From Tubiluchus corallicola (taxonomy: Eukaryota; Priapulida; Priapulimorpha; Priapulimorphida; Tubiluchidae): a stretch of DNA of 62,000 nucleotides. The notes beneath the pieces were generated by a model, which was not told the origin of the DNA, made no database searches, and worked only from the letters and a program-made list of their open reading frames with translations. A program made the translations under genes and the position numbers. Below are positions 1 through 11,515 of this stretch, in pieces (the stretch's first letter is position 1; each line of letters begins with the position of its first letter). Location of the stretch: positions 1 through 62,000 of the forward strand of contig JAQGDQ010000158.1 of the NCBI GenBank assembly GCA_030141605.1, written 5' to 3'.

Positions 1-160
1 TTTTGATAAAGAACCTCACTAGGTATGTAATATATACAACTAATAACTCATGAAGTTGTAACACACAAAAGCATTGGGTTATAAAAAGGGCAGCACGTTA
101 ATGGACATGCGTATATCGTGACATATTTGTATAGACAGAATTTCCGTCTAACTACGTGGA

Positions 161-333
161 TATACCCTTTTGCACAAGATTTGCTAACTATGGTATTGCT
201 TTACCGTTTTGTACAAGACTTGACAATTATGGTATTGATATACAGTTTTGCACAAGATTTGCCAACTATGGTATTGATATACCGTTTTGCACAAGATTTG
301 CCAATTATGGTATTGATATACCGTCGTGCGTTT
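161..333. repeat. 39-bp tandem repeat, about 4 copies
   Basis: The unit reads roughly TATGGTATTGATATACCGTT followed by TTGCACAAGATTTGCCAAC. Because 39 is a multiple of three, it leaves long frames open on both strands, which are not genes. Confidence 0.85.
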
Positions 334-1140
334 TTGATATTTAAAGCATATCTAAGGAAAAGAGGTGACACGTAAATATTTAACAGCTGCAATGACACTA
401 TATTTTAAAACGTTTTGGTAGTTTTTTAAGTGCGTGACAATTAAAAGAATTATTTATTAGTTATCCAGGGAGTATTTTTATCTTTATAATTACAATGTTT
501 ATCCTTAACTATTGAAAAATGAGTATATCTAGCCTTTCCAATAAATTTATTAAAAATTTGATAATCAACACGAACATTCAGATAGCTTAAATGGTTAGTA
601 AAATCAACGTTTCCCAGTTAATGTGCAAGTTATAAAATGCTTTCGTCTGGCATTTTCATATACTCATATATTTAATTGGTTTGCTTTCCTGCGTTTAGGG
701 ATATTTAAGTTCAAAAGTAACAAAATGAGATATGTGATCAGAAAACTGATTGTAAAGATACCGGTGGCACTGAAATGGCTGAAAAATCAAAGTAATTGGT
801 AAGCCAAATTGGTAAATCAAAGTAAGCCCAATTTTGGTATTTGACTCTTCTCTCAACCTGCACATTCGTTGCTTGTAAACTAGGCAGCCATTATCTCCGT
901 GCCCACACAACGTCAACACTCGTGTCCTCAATGTCCGACGTACGTCAGCGTCTCTGAACAGAAATGACAGCCACGCATGTCGCAAATCAAGGTTGAGAGT
1001 AATAGTCGAGTAGTCATACCGTGTGTTTTACGACCGAAGGTCAGACTAATCAGGTAATTGCTGGGTGACCACCAGGTTTAAGTTTAATCTTAGTCTTGGA
1101 TCAGCCTTAATAACAAGCAAGGTTCTGGATTCATTCAGAT
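334..1140. other. Non-coding stretch, no gene seen
   Basis: AT-rich DNA with a more CpG-rich island around 880-990. A 96-codon minus frame (695-985) lies behind a possible acceptor but shows no pentraxin or other family pattern. Confidence 0.6.
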
Positions 1141-2897
1141 TAAGTATACCTAGTTCAGTGCTGGATTATGACTTCCCGAGTGCTCAGGTGTATACTTAGT
1201 TCAGTACTGTATTATGACTTCCCGAGTGCTGAGGTGTATACTTAGTTCAGTGCTGGATTATGACTTTCCGAGTGCTGAGGTGTATACTTAGTTCAGTGCT
1301 GGATTATGACTTCTCGAGTGCTGAGGTGTATACCTAGTTCAGTGCTGGATTACGACTTCCCGAGTGCTGAGGTGTATACCTAGTTCAGTGCTGGATTATG
1401 ACTTCCCGAGTGCTGAGGTGTATACCTAGTTCGGTGCTGGATTACGACTTCCCGAGCGCTGAGGTGTATACTTAGTTCAGTGCTGGATTACGACTTCCCG
1501 AGTGCTGAGGTGTATACTTAGTTCAGTGCTGTACTATGACTTCCCGAGTGCTCAGGTGTATACTTAGTTCAGTGCTGGATTATGACTTCTTGAGTGCTGA
1601 GGTGTATACTTAGTTCAGTGCTGGATTATGACTTCCCGAGTGCTGAGGTGTATACCTAGTTCAGTGCTGGATTATGACTTCCCGAGTGCTGAGGTGTATA
1701 CCTAGTTCGGTGCTGGATTACGACTTCCCGAGCGCTGAGGTGTATACTTAGTTCAGTGCTGTACTATGACTTCCCGAGCGCTGAGGTGTATACTTAGTTC
1801 AGTGCTGTACTATGACTTCCCGAGTGCTCAGGTGTATACTTAGTTCAGTGCTGGATTATGACTTCTCGAGTGCTGAGGTGTATACCTAGTTCGGTGCTGG
1901 ATTATGACTTCCCGAGTGCTCAGGTGTATACTTAGTTCAGTGCTGGATTATGACTTCTCGAGTGCTGAGGTGTATACCTAGTTCAGTGCTGGATTATGAC
2001 TTCCCGAGTGCTCAGGTGTATACTTAGTTCAGTACTGGATTATGACTTCTCGAGTGCTGAGGTGTATACCTAGTTCAGTGCTGGATTATGACTTCCCGAG
2101 TGCTCAGGTGTATACTTAATTCAGTGCTGGATTATGACTTCCCGAGTGCTGAGGTGTATACTTAGTTCAGTGCTGGATTATGACTTCTCGAGTGCTGAGG
2201 TGTATACCTAGTTCAGTGCTGGATTATGACTTCCCGAGTGCTGAGGTGTATACCTGGTTCAGTGCTGGATTATGGTTTCCCGAGTGCTGAGGTGTATACC
2301 TAGTTCAGTGCTGGATTATGACTTCTCGAGTGCTGAGGCATATACCTGGTTCGGTGCTGGATTATGACTTCCGGAGTGCTGAGGTGTATACCTAGTTCGG
2401 TGCTGGATTATGACTTCCCGAGTGCTGAGGTGTATACCTAGTTCAGTGCTGGATTATGACTTCCCGAGTGCTCAGGTGTATACCTAGTTCGGTGCTGGAT
2501 TATGACTTCCCGAGTGCTGAGGCGTATACCTAGTTCAGTGCTGGATTATGACTTCCGGAGTGCTGAAGTGCATACCTAGCTCAGTGCTGGATTATGACTT
2601 CCGGAGTGCTGAGGTGTATACCTAGTTCGGTGCTGGATTATGACTTCCCGAGTGCTGAGGTGTATACCTAGTTCAGTGCTGGATTATGACTTCCCGAGTG
2701 CTCAGGTGTATACCTAGTTCGGTGCTGGATTATGACTTCCCGAGTGCTGAGGCGTATACCTAGTTCAGTGCTGGATTATGACTTCCGGAGTGCTGAAGTG
2801 CATACCTAGCTCAGTGCTGGATTATGACTTCCGGAGTGCTGAGGTGTATACCTAGTTCAGTGCTGGATTATGACTTCCGGAGTGCTGAGGCGTATAA
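1141..2897. repeat. 46-bp minisatellite, about 38 copies
   Basis: The unit is TATACCTAGTTCAGTGCTGG then ATTATGACTTCCCGAGTGCT then GAGGTG. Copies vary at a few fixed positions (TATACTT/TATACCT, CCCGAG/CTCGAG/CCGGAG, GCTGAGG/GCTCAGG), and blocks of variant patterns recur, showing higher-order duplication. It lies downstream of exon 5 of the pentraxin-like gene. Confidence 0.95.
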
Positions 2898-3232
2898 AAC
2901 GTGAACTCCAAATCCGTAATTATGCAAGAAAGTGCCCTATAAAGCGCCCCTAATTGCACGTGAAGGCATAAAGTTATTGCTTGTCCGTTCCGTTTCTGAC
3001 CGGACTAACAATAAAATGGTTACTCTTCTAGTGAGCTATAAGTTCTGGTTTCGCCATAATATTTCAGATTGAATATGCCCGTCACAGAGAGCTGAAGTGT
3101 CTAAAAATGTTGTATTAACTGCAGATACCTAATGAAGTAATCTTGTAATATGCACAGAAAACCTTTCTTAACTGTATGCATAATCTAAAGTACATTAACC
3201 ATTTTTGCCTAATCAAATAAGAAAATACTTAC

Positions 3233-3369
3233 ACTTCGTCTTCGTTGATAAAAAATCTAAAATCGTTTCCATCAATGAAAAGCAGGATATCGTTGGTGAA
3301 TTGATCCGTGTCGTCATTAGCGTAGGAGATCAATGCTTGGTCATCTACGTTAGGATCTGGTTTCACCCA
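3233..3369 (-). CDS. Pentraxin-like gene, exon 5
   Basis: Acceptor ACTTTCAG/TGGGTG and donor GAAGT/GTAAGT frame 137 nt, phase 0 in and phase 2 out. It codes for WVKPD...ALISYANDDTDQ...NDILLFIDGNDFRFFINEDE. The order FSYA-x(n)-NELLLF-x(n)-F is the next conserved pentraxin block. The following exon (expected HH-x-C-x-x-W) was not found in the 3.2 kb left to the window edge, which is mostly minisatellite. Confidence 0.75.
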
Positions 3370-6300
3370 CTGAAAGTATATTTAAACTATTAATATATGT
3401 AGCAACTGATAGCATATTGCTAAAAAGTCAACTTCTCTACACTTTTACTTCTTCTGCAAGTTTTAGTATGATGCTTTTGTACTTTGTCCATGACAATACA
3501 CGTACAGCCTGACCAAACTCAAATGTTTTCTAGTGAGTGTTTGGAGGAAACAGCGCAGTAGAACTATGGCGACAAGCTGAAATTTTCTGATTAAATCACA
3601 ATGAAATGCGGTTGAAAGTTACGTCATGCTAAAGAAATTATACTACACGGAATAATTGTTGAAAGTGTTGGCGATTAATTAAAGTTCGGATCCTTGCGAG
3701 GACGTGGCTTTCCATGCGGACGCAGTGGAAACGACAAGGGCGTAAAACAATGATTTGCAAAGGCGCGCTGTAACATAAAAATTTTTCCGCGGGAGTCATA
3801 CAGAATAAATCCGTATCTGCACGTGTCTGTGCGGACGCAGTGGAAGCGCGGCCTTATAAGCCTTTTCACAGTTTCGTTGTGCTCACGCATAGTTGCTGTA
3901 GGTCAAAGGTTAAGTGTACCTCAGCAACGCGTCTTAACAACAACCGTCACGTGACATGTATGTAAAACAAAGACGTTTCCCACATCAGTTCAGTAACTTT
4001 AGTTGGTTCACGCAAATTTTACTTAATTAGTTTGTGCGCAGAACAAGCTACGGAACACGTTGTTGGGAACTTGTTGCTTGGAAAAAAGAAAAAATGAACT
4101 AGGTAAATTTCTAGCAACCTGTTAAAACTATCAGTATTACAATAGCTTTGGCTGCGAAACGTTGTCAAGTGTACTGGAATGCGTTGTCTAGTACACTTAA
4201 TCTTTGACCTTTTCATGGTCATCATCAATCGCTGGAACTGTGCAAAGTCTTCTGCAGACACAAATAGAAGCATGCTATGCAAAATGCTCAAGTTTACCAG
4301 GCTGGAAGCTTCGAATAAACTTGTTATTTTGTTAAAAATGAACCTGGACTTTTGCATTATGGCACCATAATGAAGTCAAAATACAACCAGTAGGCGATTG
4401 TTTTTCACAAGGTCAGAAACTGAAGATTTTGCCAGGTGGCGTTGTTTTATCACCCAGAGCTCTTCAATTGGTGAGTTTGATAAGCCTCAATTGTCGAAGT
4501 TATAGAAAGAATGAGAAACGTCAAATGACCTTGATCCTTTCACTTACGTACACCTAATTTGCTGCACAAAACTTACTGTAGATATTCAACCCGTAAATTA
4601 CATTACTTCCAGGGCTGCAATTCTCAAGCCATTAGAACAAAAGGCTATAGCAGAATACAACAAATACTTATTGTGTCCAAGATCGCAGGCGCGCTACACA
4701 GTTGTTTCAATCAACCTTCAAGGTACCAGCAAAACAAGTCTGAGGACTCTAGCTCTTGTACTTTTCTAATTACTGACACAACCATGGTTTATCGGGTGAC
4801 TTAACACGTCATTAATATCACGTGACTTGACATCACTCCCTTTCTGAAAAATACTTAATCCGCATGTACCTAATCCTATTAAGAAGACTGATGAAGCCTT
4901 TCTTCCTAATTTTCATTGTTTGGCTCCAATCATGCATTCCTTTAAAAAGCCACAGGTCCACAGCTATATGACAATACCTCAGTATATAAGAAAAAAATTG
5001 AATTTAACTCGGAGTATATGGAAGTTGTAAAATGAATAAAAAAATTAACTTTGACTCCTCACCTGTATCAGGCCCTTAAGGAGTATCGGTTTTTTTAAAG
5101 CACAGATGCACGTTTGCACAGCTACATCCAAAAACTTGTGAAAAAATTTCTAATTGAATCAAAGTCTAGAAAGAGATGCTGTTCAAAATAACTGACTAAC
5201 GCCCTGATTTTCATAGTCTGGCACCTAAGTCGGGCCCTTTAAGAATCTCAGTTTAAAAAACAGGTACATATCTAACCCACGTACCTAAGTACCTGTGTAA
5301 AAACTTTCACTTTAAAAAAGCCCTCGGAGGCGATGCTGTTCAAAGAAAAACTGACCGATCTTGATCTTTTGACTGAAGAGGTCAATAGGCTGTCGTCATC
5401 TCCCCACTCAGGGCTACCCACCCTGCGAGTTTTGTGATCCCAGCTTGCACATTTTTGGGGTGATTAAGCAAAATGCTGGGCATAAAGAGCTTGATATGTG
5501 CAGTGAAATTCAAGAAGATTTGGCTATGGAAAATCTTAGAGGAAAACAGGACGATTTTTAACATCCTACCCCATTTTGAAGTAGAGTGAAAAGCACACAT
5601 TTTAACAACTATAATAATACCAACACGTTTTTGATGATTAAATAATAGATTAAACATTTAATCAACGGCGGCGGAAGCCTAACTAATGATGACATCCTAA
5701 ACATAATTTTCAACAGCAAAAATATTCCATGAGGGTGTTTGCGAAAGCGAAAGTTCAGTGGTACTGTGCAGCATTTAATGTGATTCACCAAAACTCATGG
5801 AATATTTTTAAGTTTTAAGTTTAAAATTTTTAAGTTTTAAGTTCAAAATTTTAACGTAAATTTAACACTCTACCTACTCACTCGAATGTGTGAATTACAA
5901 CACAACCGAACAGAGTCTGAACTGAGAGGTACATTGCCAGTTTTCGTGCAACACATTTCATAGATGCATGAGCTGGTACCCATCTAACTAGTGAATGGCA
6001 AAATTTATGTAACAGCGAAAAACTAGTGGCACAAGCGCAAAATTACGTTTATGTGGCAATAATTCTTTCACGCAAGCCATTCTTGAAAAAATACTTTATA
6101 TTTTATAGATTAGATTGTATTGAGCTGTTATTTGATATTGGGTCCGGTTTTTCTTTATTTGTATTTGCATAAGTCCTATATTACCCGTATATCAGCTTAT
6201 TTCTAATGCACTGTTTCTTCTGCAACCCCAGGTATTATGAATTCTTAAAGATAGTGAAAGTCACTAGCTTAGTTATTATTCTACAATAATAAGAACGTGG

Positions 6301-9300
6301 GTGAGCATCGAACGTTCGAGTTCGATTCGAACGAGTTTTATTTAGTTCGAATTCGATTCGAACCTAAAACTATAGATTCGAAAAATTCAGCACTTCAACC
6401 ACATACGTTCTTTATCAGTAAAACGTTTGAAACGTCACGCAATTAGCGTGATTAACTGTGATTTCTGCGTCCAATTTTTAAACAAATTATTAGTGCTTTC
6501 ACTGCAGATCAAATCGAGTAATATGCATGATCTTTGTAATTTTTGTTGGTGGTTCAAAAACTTGTTCGAAAATCTTTCGATCTCAATTCGAATTCGATTG
6601 TAATTCGAAATACTGAAGTTTGGTTCGATTCTGATTCGAAAGTCACAAATTCGATTCGATTCGAATTAGCTTTCTAATAGAGAATGCTCATACCTAATGA
6701 AAACGTGTGGCCATAGTGTTAATAACATCAATCCGAAATCTAAATTTTTGCAAAGCACAAAAAAGAATTTCGACTTAGCAGCTCCCATGCTACAGTCACC
6801 TACGAATTACCAAAACGGTGCAATCAAAATGTAAACCTGGTCTGTCAGCCCAAGCACCGACACGAGCCTGTTATTGTTGACCCTTATCGTCAGCAAACAA
6901 AATGTCTAAACTTCCCCTTTCGTTGTGACTTTCCTAACTTAGTAATCAGCAAAGTCACTTACTTGTATTAGTTTATTTAATAGTGTCCACTTTGGTATAA
7001 ACCAAGGTCGTCTTATTTTTGGGCAGAAGAGACTTCATTGGTTGTTTTTGCTCAGCAATGCAATGTTATTATTGGCTGATCTAAATATGCTTGAATATGC
7101 GCCATAAATTATGACTTAAATGTGCTGACCTAAAACAACCAACGAAATCGCTTCCGCCTAAAAATAAGACGGCCTTGGTTTAAACTAATATAAGTAAGGT
7201 ATGTTAAGTCGTCCGTTACATAAAAATACGTATAATTTAACCTCTTTACCGACTAAAAATTAACAAAGTGAAATAAAATAAGTAAAAAAAACTTTTTACT
7301 CAAAACACGGCCACAAGAATGTAGTCTTACCTGACATGACGTAAATTGTGTAATATCCTGTGTGGGCGTATTTAGTTTTATGTAATCAGTTGTCTGTTGA
7401 GCCGCAAATACGACCATGAAACCTTCGCAAGCCGTAAATGTCGCTGCAATTAAAAACGTCTATTTGAGATAGAAAACACATTGCCAAAATCATCAATAAC
7501 GTTCAACATGGTCGTTATCTTTGTCATCTTTTATCATGACCATCATCATCGTTATGACTACAGTTGACGTGGTCATCACCACTACTGTCATAGTAATGTG
7601 CTTATTTTAATTCTGAGTCGGTTCGATGAGTGTACTATCTTTTAAGCATTGCGTTAAATGATGCAGTCGAATGTCTTTTCCAAATAAAAGTTTGTGCAGA
7701 TGCAGAATTCCAAATGCAGCTTCATTTGTTGAGAAGTTAGTTCATAAATTGCCTTATATTCACTCACCATCGGTCAAAAGGTCCTGAGTGTCCAAAATAT
7801 TCTCCCTTTTCATCGAATCCTTGTTGATTGCATTCCATTCTTCATAAAGAAGCTCCTGTAGTTTCCTATGGTGGTTCTCTTTTTCAATGAAATAACTTGC
7901 AGGCGAATAATAGTGCTTATCATGCGGTAAGAAATGTTTTTCAGAATGTGGCTGTGCATGACCTTCCTCTTCATACGTTTGTGGTTGTTGTCCCTGTTTT
8001 GGCCATACATGTTGGGGTTCAGGCCACACATTTTGACCACGAGCAGTCCGTGGTATTGTCTCTGTCAACTGCTGTTTTTTTGGCTGCCGAAAGTTGCTGG
8101 ATTTCACATCTGAATAAGAGATACAAAACACAAGTGGAAGATCAGAACATTTTATTGTGAGAATATGAAAAACACTAATGTAAAATTAATAACGAATATA
8201 AGTGAACTAATTACCCGCTTTTAGCACACCACGAATCAAATTGTCCATGAAATTAGCATCTATATTACTCTATATTACATCTATATAACAAGAAAACGGC
8301 TACATGTCATTATTTTTAAATGTCGCATTCACCCTGTTATACTTATAATTAATTGACTCATGTCTAAACAGTGAAAGAATTTTTGATAATAGAAATGGTA
8401 GTTATTCTTTTTTAACCTAAAAAGTACCTAAGCGCATGCACACTTATTTTAACCACTCTGACAATAGTCGGAGTCTGGATAAAGCGTTTAGTGGGGTCTT
8501 TTCTCCTGTCTGTCTGTCTATCTGTCTGTCCGTCCGTCCGTCCGTCCGTCCGTCTGTCTGTCTGTCTCTCTGTCTGTCTGTCTGTCTGTCTATCTGTATG
8601 CCTCTCCAAATAATGAAATATAAAATAGGTGAAGTGACGAGCACAAACTTGGTAAAGGGAATCGGTCTGTGCAAAAGTTAGAAATCCATTGATTTTGAGT
8701 TCAAAAGCTCAAACATCGAAGACACAAGATAAAAAGTGACTATAAAAACAAAACAAACAAAATTAAACTTGAGACTGGTATAGGACCGGGCAAGACTTAC
8801 GGAAAACCTACTAGCCCACTACGAACTACGGGCTTTTGCTTTTGCTGAAGGTCAATTCAAACACGTGACTCACAAAGGTCAAGATCAAAACAAACTTTCA
8901 CATCACTCGAGTGCCTACTTGTGCTTTTGAATCTCCCCTGCACTCACCTTTTATATAATGGTCAAACTGTCCGATGGTCTTGGGCGATCTTGGTTGTTGA
9001 TTACGCTGCCATGAATACGCATTTTCACGAACTTCTATACCTGTCACCCAATTTGTGCATGTCACAGTGCACAATGTCTAAAATATAATCTTTTATATTT
9101 CATACACGTGTTTATTATAATGGACGGGAAAGATTAGAAAAAATATTTAAACTTTGAAGTAACCAGTCAGTTGTATAGCTGAGAAGTTGATAATGGCAGA
9201 ACAAGACAACTGAGTAACTCACTCACTCACTCACTCACTCACTCACTCACTCATCCGCTTTAATACCTCGTCGCTCCTCCATACAATCCATCTCTCACTA

Positions 9301-11515
9301 TTTCACTCACTCACTCCCTCACACACTCACTCATCCGCTTTCATAGCTCGTCGTTCCTCCATACACTCCATCTCTCACTATTTCACTCACTCACTCCCTC
9401 ACACACTCACTCACTCACTCACTCATCCGCTTTCATAGCTCGTCGCTCCTCCATACACTCCATCTCTCGCTATTTCACTCACTCACTCCCTCACACACTC
9501 ACTCACTCACTCACTCATCTGCTTTCATAGCTCGTCGCTCCTCCATACACTCCATCTCTCACTATTTCACTCACTCACTCACTCATCCGCTTTCATAGCT
9601 CGTCGCTCCTCCATACACTCCATCTCTCACTATTTCACTCACTCACTCCCTCACACACTCACTCACTCATCCGCTTTAATACCTCGTCGCTCCTCCATAC
9701 AATCCATCTCTCACTATTTCACTCACTCACTCACTCACTCACTCACTCACTCACTCACTCACTCACTCACTCACTCCCTCACACACTCACTCACACACTC
9801 ACTCACTCACTCACTCATCCGCTTTCATAGCTCGTCGCTCTTCCATACACTCCATCTCTCGCTATTTCACTCACTCACTCACACACTCACGCAGTCACTC
9901 ACTCACTCACTCACTCACTCACTCCCTCACACACTCACTCACTCACTCACTCATCCGCTTTAATACCTCGTCGCTCCTCCATACACTCCATCTCTCACTA
10001 TTTCACTCACTCACTCACTCACTCACTCACACACTCACTCACTCACTCACTCACTCATCCGCTTTCATAGCTCATCGCTCTTCCATACACTCTATCTCTC
10101 ACTATTTCACTCACTCACTCACTCACTCCCTCAGACACTCATCCGCTTTCATACCTCGTCACTCTTCCATACAATCCATCTCTCGCTATTTCACTCACTC
10201 ACTCACTCACTCACTCACACACTCACGCAGTCACTCACTCACTCACTCACTCCCTCACTCCCTCACACACTCACTCACTCACTCACTCATCCGCTTTCAT
10301 AGCTCGTCGCTCCTCCATACACTCTATCTCTCACTATTTCACTCACCCCCTCCCACACACACTCACTCACTCCCTCACACACTCACTCACTCATCCGCTT
10401 TCATAGCTCGTCGCTCCTCCATACACTCTATCTCTCACTATTTCACTCACCCCCTCCCACACTCATTCGCTCAGTGCGGGACAGTCACAACCAATCTTGA
10501 GCTAACATATTTTGCTGTAATACATCCCAAATGTGCACACAGCTTGTATTTTAGAATGGATAAAAATGATAAATATATATTATATATATTTATATAAATA
10601 TTGCTGAAAGTAAGTGTAAAAAATACTTATTTCTGAAATTAAATGTATGTGGCGCAAGATTTTGTTTGAACTCAGCTATATATTTTGTAAGAATGTGCAG
10701 CTGTAGCTTTTCTTATAGCATATTATATCCTTATATTAGATATTTATATTTATGTGCATGTGTGTCTTCATTCATTTATTTTTCTCTTTCTTAGTGTACT
10801 TTTATTTAAAATTTATGTTATGCCTTTTTGCTAAAAACTTATGTTTAATAATAGAGAAAATTAAATCATTCACTAATTCATTTACCCACCCACTTAGTCG
10901 CTTACTCATTCGCTCATTCATTCAATCACGCACCCCTTCATTCTTTTGCTTTATTCTACAAGTCAGTTGGTGAGTCGGTAACGAGTGAGTTAAAGAATGA
11001 GTGAACGACTGATAGGATAAGTATAACATAGTTTTAACCAGATAACAAGATGTAATAAAAATCGCTTATTATATATATATAGGTTTCATTACAACTGTAA
11101 GCTTTCGTTGAATCGACATAGTAAATCTATTTAACGTAGCTTGAAGCGTTGATGTAGTTTGTGTTGACTATCAAACATAAGATACGCTGATTGACTTAAT
11201 GAATCAAACACATTCATGGATACTAGTTTTATGAACCAGACAGGATATAAGATATGTAAAGAGGAGTTAAATATATACATATCTTATATCCTGTCTGGTT
11301 CATAAAACTAATATTTATGAATGTGTTTGATTCATTAAGTCAATCAGCGTATCTTATGTTTGATAGTCAACATAAACTACATCAACGCTTCAATGTACGT
11401 TAAATAGATTTACTATGTCGATTCAACAAAAGTTTGCGGTTGTAATGAAACCTATTCACTTAGCGATCATTGTTAACTAAATACTTACCAAGATAACACC
11501 TGACAACAACATCAT
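3233..11515 (-). CDS. Secreted pentraxin-like protein, 5' part of a split gene (5 exons assembled)
   Basis: Joining minus-strand exons 11489-11515, 8948-9077, 7768-8109, 7331-7443 and 3233-3369 gives one open frame of 249 codons plus 2 nt, and every junction has AG acceptors, GT donors and matching phase. The start is the first of two adjacent ATGs; an in-frame TAA lies three codons upstream. The N-terminus MMLLSGVILTLCTVTC is a signal peptide created only by splicing exon 1 to exon 2. A linker of about 150 residues, rich in Q, P, H and K, resembles nothing I know. From about residue 170 the pattern DYIKLNTPT...FTSCQWVK...ALISYA...NDILLFIDG...FRFFIN matches the first half of a pentraxin domain, including its first conserved cysteine. 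The second cysteine, calcium sites and stop are not found. Pentraxins are calcium-dependent secreted recognition lectins; a LamG/concanavalin-like relative is possible. The introns are loaded with repeats. Confidence 0.72.
3370..5540. other. Non-coding intronic DNA of the pentraxin-like gene
   Basis: A CpG-rich 200-bp patch at about 3685-3890 contains the motif GCGGACGCAGTGGAA twice, suggesting a remnant of an interspersed element. Around 5170 and 5330 the phrase GATGCTGTTCAAA recurs as part of a diverged duplication. No exon was found. Confidence 0.5.
5545..6160. repeat. Interspersed repeat family R1, copy 1
   Basis: This stretch is clearly similar over about 500 bp, with indels, to 40888-41345. 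Shared blocks include ATAATTTTCAACA, AACTAGTGGCAC and ATTGGGTCC. No ORF or termini are recognised, so its class is unknown. Confidence 0.7.
6301..6694. mobile_element. MITE with TTCGAATTCG-rich subterminal regions
   Basis: Both ends carry TGAGCAT in inverted orientation, followed inward by dense TTCGATTCGAA-type palindromes, with a unique AT-rich centre. Clustered subterminal motifs suggest a non-autonomous DNA transposon, possibly hAT-like. No target duplication was resolved. Confidence 0.55.
6993..7188. mobile_element. Short TIR element (MITE), about 195 bp
   Basis: Left AAACCAAGGTCGTCTTATTT and right AAATAAGACGGCCTTGGTTT are inverted copies of about 35 bp with few mismatches. It sits in the intron between pentraxin-like exons 4 and 5. 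No coding capacity. Confidence 0.7.
7331..7443 (-). CDS. Pentraxin-like gene, exon 4 (start of lectin domain)
   Basis: Acceptor TTAATTGCAG/CGACA and donor TCAG/GTAAGA frame 113 nt, phase 1 in and phase 0 out. It codes for TACEGFMVVFAAQQTTDYIK followed by LNTPTQDITQFTSCQ. The pattern (hydrophobic)-x-LNTP...FT-x-C is the N-terminal strand region of pentraxin domains. Confidence 0.75.
7768..8109 (-). CDS. Pentraxin-like gene, exon 3 (Q/P/H-rich linker)
   Basis: Acceptor TTATTCAG/ATGTG and a perfect donor CCGATG/GTGAGT frame 342 nt, phase 1 in and phase 1 out. The peptide has the pieces ARGQNVWPEPQHVWPKQGQQ and HRKLQELLYEEWNAINKD, and ends DLLTD. It is polar and charged, has no cysteine, and is probably extended with a short helix near its end. 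I do not recognise the family. Confidence 0.72.
8505..8598. repeat. (CTGT)n / (CCGT)n microsatellite
   Basis: Tetranucleotide tract with a CCGT block in the centre. It creates artificial TDRQ/RPSV frames that are not genes. Confidence 0.95.
8948..9077 (-). CDS. Pentraxin-like gene, exon 2
   Basis: Acceptor TTTTAG/ACATTG and donor AAAAG/GTGAGT frame 130 nt, phase 0 in and phase 1 out. It encodes the end of the signal peptide, then residues such as NWVTGIEVRENAYSWQ and GQFDHYIK. An in-frame TAG just before the acceptor marks the boundary. Confidence 0.65.
9216..10465. repeat. Compound satellite: (CACT)n spacers with about 12 copies of a 52-bp module
   Basis: The module ATCCGCTTTCATAGCTCGTC, then GCTCCTCCATACACTCCATC, then TCTCACTATTTC, occurs about 12 times, separated by CACT runs of different length. 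It lies in intron 1 of the pentraxin-like gene. Confidence 0.95.
10466..11078. other. AT-rich intronic DNA, no gene seen
   Basis: Contains a TATATAAATATAT-type palindrome at about 10575-10600 and loose ATTCATTCA repeats near 10870-10930. Nothing codes here. Confidence 0.6.
11079..11455. mobile_element. Foldback element, two 180-nt arms and a 17-nt loop
   Basis: From ATAGGTTTCATTACAAC to its inverted copy GTTGTAATGAAACCTAT, the two halves pair almost completely; the loop is about 11259-11275. About a dozen mismatches remain, many of them G-T pairs. It lies in intron 1 of the pentraxin-like gene, about 30 nt from the donor of exon 1. It could be a foldback transposon or a long-hairpin RNA source. 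Confidence 0.9.
11489..11515 (-). CDS. Pentraxin-like gene, coding exon 1 (start codon, signal peptide)
   Basis: This is a nine-codon coding exon, MMLLSGVIL, ending TTG/GTAAGT in phase 0. ATA-CGC precedes the ATG pair and an in-frame TAA precedes those, so translation starts here. It joins to TLCTVTC of exon 2 to give a typical hydrophobic signal core. A weak TATA-like stretch (TATACAAAAG on the minus strand) lies near 11578-11587, but no promoter is claimed. Confidence 0.6.

Noticed and set aside
695-985. Candidate next exon of the pentraxin-like gene (frame behind an AG at about 956)
   Set aside because: The phase could fit, but the peptide lacks the expected HHxCxxW and any pentraxin pattern.
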